The position numbers and the translations under genes are program-made. Below the pieces are notes generated by a model, which saw nothing but the letters and a program-made list of their open reading frames with translations, had not been told where the DNA came from and searched no databases. This document shows positions 54,542-64,000 of a stretch of 64,000 nucleotides of DNA, piece by piece (the first letter of the stretch is position 1; the number at the start of each line of letters is the position of its first letter). Source of the DNA: Amycolatopsis viridis (GTDB lineage Bacteria; Actinomycetota; Actinomycetes; Mycobacteriales; Pseudonocardiaceae); the NCBI RefSeq assembly GCF_011758765.1, contig NZ_JAANOU010000001.1:2418001-2482000 (forward strand). The letters run 5' to 3'.

Positions 54542-55323
54542 GGGTTACCTCCGTGTTCGGCGGGGACTGTGCGGTCGAGTTGCATGGTCACCTCGTACCG
54601 GTCGCCCCGGTACCACGAGGTCATGTCCTCCACCGGGACTCCGGACGCACTGGAGACCCGGCGGAAGACCAGGAGCGGGTCGCCGGCGCGGATGCCGAGC
54701 AGCCGCGCGGTCTCCCGGTCCGCCGCTTCCGACCGCACCGTCTGCCGGGCGTGGTCCAAGCGGAGGTCGTAGTGCTGTGCGAGCTGGTCGTACAGCGAGG
54801 AGGTCAGGTCCAGATCCGGCAATCCGGGCACCCGGCGCGGGTGGTACCAGCCGCGCTCCACCGCCAGCGGGACGCCGTCGGCGCGGCGGCGGCGTACCAG
54901 CCGGTACGCCGGTTGGCGCGGCGCCAGCCCGAGCGCGCCGGCGGTTTCCGGTGGCGGGGCCTCGCTGCCGCAGTGCAGCAGTTCGGTGGCCGGGGTCAGC
55001 CCGCGGCGGCGCATGTCGTCGGTGAAGGACATGAGGTAGAGCTGCAGCTCCATCCGCCGGGTCGCGGTGAAGGTGCCCTTGCCCCGGGCGCGGGTGAGCA
55101 GGCCCTCCTCGACGAGCTTGCCGATCGCCGAGCGCACGGTCAGCCGGGACACCTGGTACCGCTCGGCGAGATCCCGCTCCGACGGGATCGGCGAGCCGGG
55201 CGGCAGTTCGCGCTCGATCGCGCGGCGCAGGATTTCCCGCAGCTGCGCGTGTTTCGGTGTCGGCCCGTCCACCACGCGGTCGGTGGTGGACGCGGGGGTC
55301 GCCGGGGTCACGGTCTGCGGCAC
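54538..55323 (-). CDS. GntR-family regulator of the DasR/HutC type
   Basis: 261 residues from GTG 55323. The winged helix SERDLAERYQVSRLTVRSAIGKLVEEGLL is followed by a UTRA effector domain (about 90-255). DasR, the closest well-known relative by context, senses glucosamine phosphates and represses PTS genes through dre sites. A dre-like site lies 64 bp upstream of this start, so it probably regulates itself and the divergent EIIB-EIIA genes. Confidence 0.85.
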   Translation of the reverse strand: MPQTVTPATPASTTDRVVDGPTPKHAQLREILRRAIERELPPGSPIPSERDLAERYQVSRLTVRSAIGKLVEEGLLTRARGKGTFTATRRMELQLYLMSFTDDMRRRGLTPATELLHCGSEAPPPETAGALGLAPRQPAYRLVRRRRADGVPLAVERGWYHPRRVPGLPDLDLTSSLYDQLAQHYDLRLDHARQTVRSEAADRETARLLGIRAGDPLLVFRRVSSASGVPVEDMTSWYRGDRYEVTMQLDRTVPAEHGGNP

Positions 55324-55385
55324 GCCACCTCCAGGTTCCGGGTTGGTCTCGGGGCTCGCACCGGGTCCCGCGAATTGGTACGTTC

Positions 55386-55397
55386 CGGTCTAGACCA
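55386..55397. promoter_or_regulatory. dre-like DasR operator CGGTCTAGACCA
   Basis: The core GGTCTAGACC (55387-55396) is a perfect palindrome and matches the centre of the DasR responsive element (TGGTCTAGACCA) at 11 of 12 positions. It lies between the divergent GntR gene and the EIIB-EIIA genes, placed to control both. Confidence 0.8.
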
Positions 55398-55486
55398 TTT
55401 CTCGATGGGGCAGAATGCTCCGCTACCCGGGAGGGTGTCAACCACCGTTACGGGTTCGTGTTCGGCAAGCAGAGAAGGAGGCGGCC

Positions 55487-55723
55487 GTGGCGGACGACAG
55501 GCCGGAAAGGATTCTCGCGGCACTGGGTGGCGCGGACAACGTCGTCGAGATCGAAGGCTGCATCACGCGGCTGCGCTGCGAGCTCGAGGACGGCTCGCTG
55601 GTGGACGAGGCCGCGCTCAAGGCGGCCGGCGCGCACGGCGTGATGAAGGTGGGTTCGGTGGTGCAGGTCGTCGTCGGCCCCGAGGCGGACACCATCGCCG
55701 GCGACATCCAGGACCTGATGTGA
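55487..55723 (+). CDS. PTS EIIB component, glucose family
   Basis: 78 residues from GTG 55487 (AAGGAGG site). The phosphorylated cysteine is in EGCITRLR. It passes phosphate from EIIA to sugar bound at EIIC. Its stop overlaps the EIIA start (55720-55723). Confidence 0.9.
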   Translation: MADDRPERILAALGGADNVVEIEGCITRLRCELEDGSLVDEAALKAAGAHGVMKVGSVVQVVVGPEADTIAGDIQDLM

Positions 55724-56172
55724 GCGTGGTGGTGCTGAGCCCGGTCGCCGGGCGGGTCACACCCCTGTCCGGGGTGCCGGACCCGGTGTTCGCGCAGGCG
55801 ATGGTCGGGCCCGGCGTCGCGGTGCTGCCGGCCGGCGGACGGCAGGACGCGCTCAGCCCGGTCAGCGGCACCGTCGTCACGCTGCACCCGCACGCCTTCG
55901 TCGTCGCCACCGAGGGCGGCCAGGGCGTGCTGGTGCACCTGGGCATCGACACGGTGCAGCAGAAGGGTGAGGGCTTCACCCTGCACGTGGTCAAGGGCGA
56001 GTCGGTGCGCGCCGGACAGCTGCTGATCAGCTGGGACCCGGACGCGGTTGCCGCCGCGGGCTACTCACCGATCGTGCCGGTGGTGGCGCTGGACGCGGAC
56101 GCGCAGGCGCTGACCGGGCTGCCGGCCGGCGGCGGCATCACCGCGGGCGAGCAGCTGTTCAGCTGGGACTAG
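55720..56172 (+). CDS. crr: PTS EIIA component, glucose family
   Basis: 150 residues. The active histidine is in VLVHLGIDTV and the other site histidine in LHPHAFVVATEGG. It takes phosphate from HPr-His and gives it to EIIB. In Streptomyces this protein (Crr) also has regulatory roles. GTG start shared with the EIIB stop. Confidence 0.9.
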   Translation: MSVVVLSPVAGRVTPLSGVPDPVFAQAMVGPGVAVLPAGGRQDALSPVSGTVVTLHPHAFVVATEGGQGVLVHLGIDTVQQKGEGFTLHVVKGESVRAGQLLISWDPDAVAAAGYSPIVPVVALDADAQALTGLPAGGGITAGEQLFSWD

Positions 56173-56208
56173 CGCGGGGTGGCGGAACCCGCGGGTGCCG
56201 GCCGGCGG

Positions 56209-56234
56209 CCGCACGAGCGGCTCCGCCGCTGCGG
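56209..56234 (+). terminator. Hairpin after EIIA
   Basis: The stem AGCGGC-TCC-GCCGCT (56216-56230) with outer CCGC/GCGG pairing lies between EIIA and the convergent Rieske gene. It may end both transcripts. Confidence 0.4.
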
Positions 56235-56243
56235 AAACCGACC

Positions 56244-56687
56244 CTAGGCGGTCACGATGTTGCCGCCGTCGACCTTGACGGCGATCGGGGCCAGGGCCCG
56301 CTCGGCGGGGCCCTTCTCGACCGCGCCGGTGAGGGCGTCGTACGTCGACCCGTGACACGGGCAGTGCAGCTTCGACCCCTCCGGCGCGACGGTGCAGCCC
56401 TGGTGGGTGCAGATCGCGCTGAAGCACACCGCGGTGGTGCTGGTCGGGCGCGACACGATCGCCGGTTTGCCGTCGACCTCGACCGACTTGGCGCCCCCGA
56501 CCGGGACGTCGGCGAGCGCCGCGAGGGGGGCACCGGGCGGGGCGGCGGGGGCCGGTCCGGTGTTCTGGCTGCTTCCGGAGCTGCCGCCGCTGCCGCAGGC
56601 GGCGAGGGCCACGGAGCCGGCGGCCGCACCGGCCACGGCGACCCCGGTCGTCAGGACGGCACGGCGGGTGGGTGAATGCGCAGTCAT
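56244..56687 (-). CDS. Rieske-type [2Fe-2S] lipoprotein
   Basis: 147 residues with a twin-arginine signal (PTRRAVLTTG) and lipobox LAAC, so it is folded before export and tethered outside the membrane. The Rieske motifs are CTHQGC and CPCHGS, which bind the cluster with two Cys and two His. It likely carries electrons in an envelope redox system. The divergent DoxX-like gene and sigma factor may belong to the same function. Confidence 0.85.
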   Translation of the reverse strand: MTAHSPTRRAVLTTGVAVAGAAAGSVALAACGSGGSSGSSQNTGPAPAAPPGAPLAALADVPVGGAKSVEVDGKPAIVSRPTSTTAVCFSAICTHQGCTVAPEGSKLHCPCHGSTYDALTGAVEKGPAERALAPIAVKVDGGNIVTA

Positions 56688-56802
56688 GCCCGGTGAAACG
56701 ACCGCCGGCCCCGCCCGGTTCACTTCCCCGGCGGATTGAACCCGATCGCGGCCCGTCCCGTGGTCAAACGGTGCAAGGATCGCCGGTGGAGGAGGTCGGG
56801 TC

Positions 56803-57192
56803 ATGGTGGCGTGGCTGCTGCGGATCCTGGTGGTCCTCGGGCTGCTCGGATCGGCGTGGGTGCACTGGACCCTGTGGTCCGGCGAGGGGTTCCGCGACAT
56901 CGCCACGATCGGGCCGTTGTTCCTGGTCAACGTCGCGGCCGGGGTGGTGATCGCGGTCGCCGTGCTGTTCTGGCACCACTGGCTGCCGGTGCTCGCGGCG
57001 ATCGGGTTCGGCGCCGCCACCCTGGGCGCGTACCTGATCTCGCTGACGCCGGGAGGCCTGTTCGGGGTGCGGGAGCAGTTCGTGACGGCCGCGGAGAAGT
57101 GGGGCGTGATCACCGAGTCCGCGTGCATCGTGTTCGGGGTGCTGCTGCTGGTCGCGCAGCGGGTGCGGCGGAAGCAGAGCGTGCTGGCGTGA
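56803..57192 (+). CDS. Small four-segment membrane protein, DoxX-like
   Basis: 129 residues with four hydrophobic segments, the first starting LLRILVVLGLLGSAW, and an HW pair typical of small DoxX/DUF4267-like proteins. Its function is unknown. The sigma factor gene starts in its stop codon, so it is probably in the same operon. Confidence 0.65.
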   Translation: MVAWLLRILVVLGLLGSAWVHWTLWSGEGFRDIATIGPLFLVNVAAGVVIAVAVLFWHHWLPVLAAIGFGAATLGAYLISLTPGGLFGVREQFVTAAEKWGVITESACIVFGVLLLVAQRVRRKQSVLA

Positions 57193-57701
57193 CCGGGGGC
57201 GCGGAGGACCAGCTGATGCGGGCGCTGCACGCCGACCACGCGGCCGCGCTCTGGTCCTACGCGCTGCGGCTCACCGGGGGCGACCGGGCCCGGGCCGAGG
57301 ACGTCGTGCAGGAGACGCTGCTGCGGGCCTGGAAGCACCCGCGGGTGCTGGACCAGACGCAGGGGTCGGCGCGGGCGTGGCTGTTCACGGTGGCGCGCCG
57401 GATCGCCATCGACGACTGGCGGTCGGCGGCGCACCGGTCGGAGGTGACCACGGATTCACCCCCGGAACGCGCCGCACCGGACGACACGGACCGGGCGTTG
57501 CAGGGGTGGCTGGTCGCCGAGGCGCTGCGGGAGCTGTCCGTGGCCCACCGCGAGGTGCTGTTGCTGTGTTACTTCCAGGGCTTCTCGGTCGCCGACGCGG
57601 CCGAGCGGCTCGGGATCTCACCCGGGACGGTCAAGTCCCGGACGCACTACGGACTGCGGGCGTTGAAGCTCGCGCTGGAGGAGAAGGGGGTGACCCGGTG
57701 A
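57189..57701 (+). CDS. ECF RNA polymerase sigma factor
   Basis: 170 residues from GTG 57189. Region 2 contains AEDVVQETLLRAW and FTVARRIAIDDWR; region 4 ends SVADAAERLGISPGTVKSRTHYGLRALK. ECF factors direct transcription of stress or envelope genes. The downstream gene encodes its anti-sigma factor, overlapping by 4 bp. The layout (Rieske, DoxX-like, sigma, anti-sigma) resembles the SigL group. Confidence 0.9.
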   Translation: MTGGAEDQLMRALHADHAAALWSYALRLTGGDRARAEDVVQETLLRAWKHPRVLDQTQGSARAWLFTVARRIAIDDWRSAAHRSEVTTDSPPERAAPDDTDRALQGWLVAEALRELSVAHREVLLLCYFQGFSVADAAERLGISPGTVKSRTHYGLRALKLALEEKGVTR

Positions 57702-58825
57702 CCGAACCCGACGAGTTCGTGACCTATGACGCGGCCTACGTGCTGGGCGCCCTCTCACCGGAGGACCGCTCGGCGTTCGAGGAGCACCTGCGCACCTGCG
57801 ACCGGTGTTCCCGGGCGGTGGCCGAGCTGGCGGGTCTGCCCGGGCTGTTGTCCCAGGTGACCGCCGACATGCTGGGGCCGGCACCGGATGCGCCGACGGG
57901 GTTTTCGGATGCGGGGTCGCCGGGTGCGGTCCGGCCGGGGACGGGGAAGCCCGGGGTGAAGCCGTCCCGGGCCGTGGAGCCGCCGCCGGAGTGGCCCTGG
58001 CCGGTGGCGTCGCTGCCGGACGGGGTGCTGCCGGGACCCGGCAGGCGTCCCGCGGGGACGGCGGGTCGGGAGTCACCCCCGGGCGGTCGCACGGCGGAGC
58101 CACGCCCGGACCGGGAGCTTCCGCCCGGGACGCCGGGGACCGTGCTTGGTGAGCCGTCACCGGCCGGGTCGCCGCGGGGAATGGCGCCCGGGGAGCCCGT
58201 GCCGGAGGTGTGGCAGCCCGGGGTGGCCCCAGATGAGCCGTCCCTGGGCGGCGTATCGAGCGGGGCGCCGCAGCGGGTGACGGCGCCGGGCGAGCGCTCG
58301 CCCGGCGGGGAGCCGCGGTCCGCGACCGCGCCGCCGTCATCGCGCGGGGCACGGGGGCCGGGGATGGTGCCCGGCGAGCCGCCACCGGAGGAGATGCTGC
58401 CGGCGTTGCTGCGCACGGTGCACCGCGGCCGGCGGCGCCGGCTGGCGGCGACCATCGCGGCAGCGGTGGCGGCCGCGGCAGCGGTGCTGGCTGCGATCTT
58501 CGTGTCCCTGTCCGCCGGGGACGGTGGCGGGACCGCCATGACCCCGCTGGGCGCCTATCCGGTCCAGGCGACGGCCGCGGTGGCCTCGGTGTCCGGCGGC
58601 AGCCGGGTCGACATGTCGTGCACCTACCGGGGCGCCCGGCAAGGGGCGGGATACCGGCTGGTGGCCCTCCGCGCGGACGGCTCGGCGACCGAGCTGGCCA
58701 CGTGGACCGCCACCCCCGACCGCGACGCCCGCATTTCGGTGGGCACCGACGTGCCGCGCGAACAGATCACGGCACTGGAAGTCCGCACCACGAGCGGCGT
58801 GCCGCTGCTGCGCTGGTACCCCTGA
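57698..58825 (+). CDS. Anti-sigma factor with zinc-binding head and long Pro/Gly-rich linker
   Basis: 375 residues from GTG 57698. The N-terminal ZAS motif is HLRTCDRC with AELAGLP. A low-complexity linker of about 180 residues with repeated PGEP-type motifs follows, then one membrane segment (AATIAAAVAAAAAVLAAIFV), then an outer domain of about 95 residues. It should hold the sigma factor at the membrane and release it on an external signal. The linker is unusually long. Confidence 0.85.
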   Translation: MTEPDEFVTYDAAYVLGALSPEDRSAFEEHLRTCDRCSRAVAELAGLPGLLSQVTADMLGPAPDAPTGFSDAGSPGAVRPGTGKPGVKPSRAVEPPPEWPWPVASLPDGVLPGPGRRPAGTAGRESPPGGRTAEPRPDRELPPGTPGTVLGEPSPAGSPRGMAPGEPVPEVWQPGVAPDEPSLGGVSSGAPQRVTAPGERSPGGEPRSATAPPSSRGARGPGMVPGEPPPEEMLPALLRTVHRGRRRRLAATIAAAVAAAAAVLAAIFVSLSAGDGGGTAMTPLGAYPVQATAAVASVSGGSRVDMSCTYRGARQGAGYRLVALRADGSATELATWTATPDRDARISVGTDVPREQITALEVRTTSGVPLLRWYP

Positions 58826-59395
58826 CGACCGGCCGGTGTGGTGCGCTCACGAGTGGGACCCTCGTGACGTGCGGCCGGACCGTTCGTGGACGGGCGAGGC
58901 GCGGCTGTGCCTCCGCAGACCCGTCGACCGGACCGTGATCACGCTCGTGGCCGGATTCCGCGGGAACTGCATCCGGCCGGACCTTGCCCGGACCTTGCGC
59001 ACGCGGGACCACGGTTCCCGCCGGCAACTCCGCGTGCCGAATGGCCCGGCCGACGGGCACGTGCGCGAAGTTCGCTAGTTCCGGCGGAGCGGTACTCGGG
59101 TGCCCTGGCCAGATACCAGCGGATCGCCAGCCGCGGGAGACCGGCGTGATACCCGCAGATCGGCGCTCCTGTGCACCGGCGAGAGGTGCCTTCCCCGCGA
59201 ATCTGCGTCGCTCAGGCCTTCCCCGGCGCGGGGGCGACGGCGGGAGGTGTTCCGGTGCACGAGCGAGCGGGAGGGCATGACTGGTTCTCCCGTCGCGCCA
59301 CGAGAAGACCTTTCGCACGAGGTGCCTCGTGCGAAGGGGACTTTCGTGCGGGCCGGGATTTGGCGGTCCGGCCGAGCCAGTCCCAGCCTGGGATC
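58826..59395. other. 570-bp region without a convincing gene
   Basis: Frames here are arginine- and proline-rich shadow frames with no domain, start-site or neighbour support. The only clear structure is the hairpin at 59312-59335. The promoter of the prepilin peptidase gene must lie at the right end. Confidence 0.6.
59312..59335. terminator. Strong 10-bp hairpin TTCGCACGAG/CTCGTGCGAA
   Basis: Perfect 10-bp arms with a GTGC loop, 60 bp upstream of the prepilin peptidase start. It may terminate transcription from the left or be a copy of a dispersed palindrome. No T-tract. Confidence 0.5.
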
Positions 59396-59959
59396 GTGAA
59401 CTGGGGAATCGCCGCGGCGCTCGGTGCCGCGGGAACAAGTGCCGGCGCCGCATCGGCCCGCCTGCTCCGCCGGGCGGAGGCGCCGGTGCCGGTCATCGCC
59501 GTCACGGCCGGCACCGGCGCGGTGTGGCTGGTGTTCGCCGCGGCGGGGGTGAGCCGGTGGCTGCCGTTCGTCCTGGCGGCGCTCGCGGTGCCGTTGACCG
59601 CCGCCGACCTGCGCCATCGGCGGCTGCCGGATGTGCTCACCGTGCCGGCGTACCCGCTCGTCGTCGCGGTGGCGCCGAAGCCGCTCCAGGCGCTGGCCGG
59701 GGCCGCGGTCTTCGGCGGCGCGCACCTGGTGGCCCACGTGCTCGCCCCGCACGCGATGGGCGCCGGGGACGTGAAGCTGGCCGGAGCCCTCGGCGGCGCC
59801 CTCGCGTCGGTGGGTTGGCTCGCGCTGCCCGGGGCCGCCGTGCTGGCGGCGTTCGTCACGGCGGTCCTGGCCGCGAGCCGCCATTGGCGCGATGGCGTCC
59901 CGCACGGGCCCGGCCTCCTCGCCGCGGCCACCACGCTGGTGTTGTTGCGTCCGGGATGA
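59396..59959 (+). CDS. Prepilin peptidase, A24 aspartyl type, without methylase domain
   Basis: 187 residues from GTG 59396, multi-pass membrane. The two catalytic aspartates are in TAADLRHRRLPD and GAGDVKLAGALG (GxGD motif). The N-terminal zinc/methylase part of PilD is absent, as in many actinobacterial members. It would cut type IV pilin-like leader peptides. No pilin genes are in the window; this gene is commonly placed next to aroC in actinobacteria. Confidence 0.85.
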   Translation: MNWGIAAALGAAGTSAGAASARLLRRAEAPVPVIAVTAGTGAVWLVFAAAGVSRWLPFVLAALAVPLTAADLRHRRLPDVLTVPAYPLVVAVAPKPLQALAGAAVFGGAHLVAHVLAPHAMGAGDVKLAGALGGALASVGWLALPGAAVLAAFVTAVLAASRHWRDGVPHGPGLLAAATTLVLLRPG

Positions 59960-60072
59960 CCGGCGGTGGCAGGGCGGCTCCGTTCGTGCCGTGCAGGGCC
60001 GCCCCGCGGGCCCGCGCCACACCGGCCGGAGCCGCGTGCATCGCACCGGGAGGGCCATGACAGGATCGTCTG

Positions 60073-63311
<3,239 letters not shown>

Positions 63312-63315
<4 letters not shown>

Positions 63316-64000
63316 CCGTCCCGGACCTCCGAACCCCCCGGCTGCGGCTGCGGGGCCTCCACGCCGGTGACACCGAAGCGATCGTCCGGATCTTCGCCGA
63401 CCCGGAGATGAGCCGCTTCCTGGCGACCGACCTCAGCGACCCGGCGCGATGCCGGGCCTCGGTCGCGCGGCGCCTGTCCTACGCCGGGCCGGACGGCACC
63501 GGCCACTGGGTCGTCGAACGCGAGGGCGAGGTCATCGGCCTGGCGCACCTGCGGCCGTCCACCGAGCTGTCCGGGGACCTCGTGGAGATCGGCTACTTCC
63601 TCGACCCCGCCCACGGTGGCCAGGGCCTGGCCACCGAAGCGGCCGACGCGCTGCTGCGTCACGCCTTCGCGGCCCTCGGGCTGCCCGCCGTGTGGGCGCT
63701 CGTCCACGAGTCCAATGTGGCCAGCCGGAACCTGGTGCACCGCCTGGGTTTCACCGACGTCGGTGGCGGCGAGCACTACGGCGGCCCGCACCGCGTGTTC
63801 GTCGCGCTGCCGGCCGCGGCCGGGCAGTGGCACCACGTCGAGCTGTGGGTGCCCGACCTCGCGCGCGCCGAGGAGAGCTTCGGCTGGCTGCTCACCGAAC
63901 TCGGCTGGCGGGAGCACCAGCGCTGGCGGGACGGCGTGAGCTGGAAACTCGGCGCGGGGTACCTCGTGGTCGAACAGTCCCCGGCGCTCACCGGTGCCGT
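63312..64000 (+). CDS. GNAT acetyltransferase fused to a VOC/glyoxalase-like domain (cut by the window end)
   Basis: The frame is open to the window edge; 229 residues are visible. Residues 1 to about 165 form a RimJ/RimL-type GNAT domain with [20 protein letters not shown] and [16 protein letters not shown]. From about residue 173 a VOC-like domain begins ([29 protein letters not shown]). It overlaps aroQ by 4 bp, so it is transcribed with the aro genes. Substrate unknown. Confidence 0.8.

Noticed and set aside
58767-59453. A 228-codon minus-strand frame in the region after the anti-sigma gene
   Set aside because: It overlaps the anti-sigma gene and the prepilin peptidase gene, is Arg/Pro-rich, and has no recognisable domain.

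Overview
The window is high-GC DNA (roughly 70% G+C or more, frequent GTG starts, ATGA/GTGA gene overlaps) from an actinobacterium. Gene content and order point to the Pseudonocardiaceae, most likely an Amycolatopsis-like species. The signs are a DUF948/DUF6167/alaS/ruvX/mltG/aroE block, an aroC-K-B-Q block, a LexA-boxed radical SAM gene of the Rv2578c type, and a DasR-type GntR regulator with a dre-like operator. The genus is an inference. I see no rRNA, tRNA, CRISPR array, prophage or insertion sequence.

Layout. 1-3.9 kb: 3' part of a very large fused biotin-dependent acyl-CoA carboxylase. 3.9-9.5 kb: an EphD-like hydrolase with a degenerate SDR tail, a frameshifted secreted protein, a beta-propeller protein paired with a ubiquitin-fold (MoaD/ThiS) protein ending in Gly-Gly, an SDR and a membrane-anchored HtrA-like protease. 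9.6-12 kb: a tight operon of lipoprotein, motif-deviant Nramp transporter and two PRC-barrel proteins. 12-15.3 kb: an MFS exporter fused to carboxypeptidase-regulatory-like repeats, with a partner made only of such repeats. 15.3-23.5 kb: small regulators (LysR, MarR-like), an MFS exporter, a PEP mutase-like enzyme, an NDH-2-type oxidoreductase operon and a glutathione peroxidase. 23.5-27.7 kb: a MarR-controlled catabolic operon (MBL-fold protein, FAD monooxygenase, NmrA-like reductase). 27.7-35.9 kb: a short IclR-type protein, a Na+/H+ antiporter with a UBP zinc finger, an aldehyde dehydrogenase, a threonine aldolase-like enzyme and an HxlR-type regulator with a tandemly duplicated decaying tail, a PPOX protein, a hydrolase and an acetyltransferase.

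From 36 kb the window is mostly core: LexA-boxed radical SAM gene, aspS, DUF389 protein, kinase-like protein, SGNH hydrolase, rarA, hydroxyisobutyrate dehydrogenase-like gene, DUF948, DUF6167, alaS, ruvX, mltG, aroE, then prepilin peptidase, aroC, aroK, aroB, aroQ. Between aroE and the prepilin peptidase lie about 8.6 kb (50.8-59.4 kb): a D-2-hydroxyacid dehydrogenase, a class C beta-lactamase-like hydrolase, a complete sugar PTS module (HPr, EIIC, GntR regulator; divergent EIIB, EIIA) around a dre-like operator, a Rieske lipoprotein, and an ECF sigma/anti-sigma pair.

The most unusual non-coding structures are two mirrored arrays of 21-bp units (15514-15720 and 51950-52135) and a tandem series of decayed copies of a gene tail (32990-33440).
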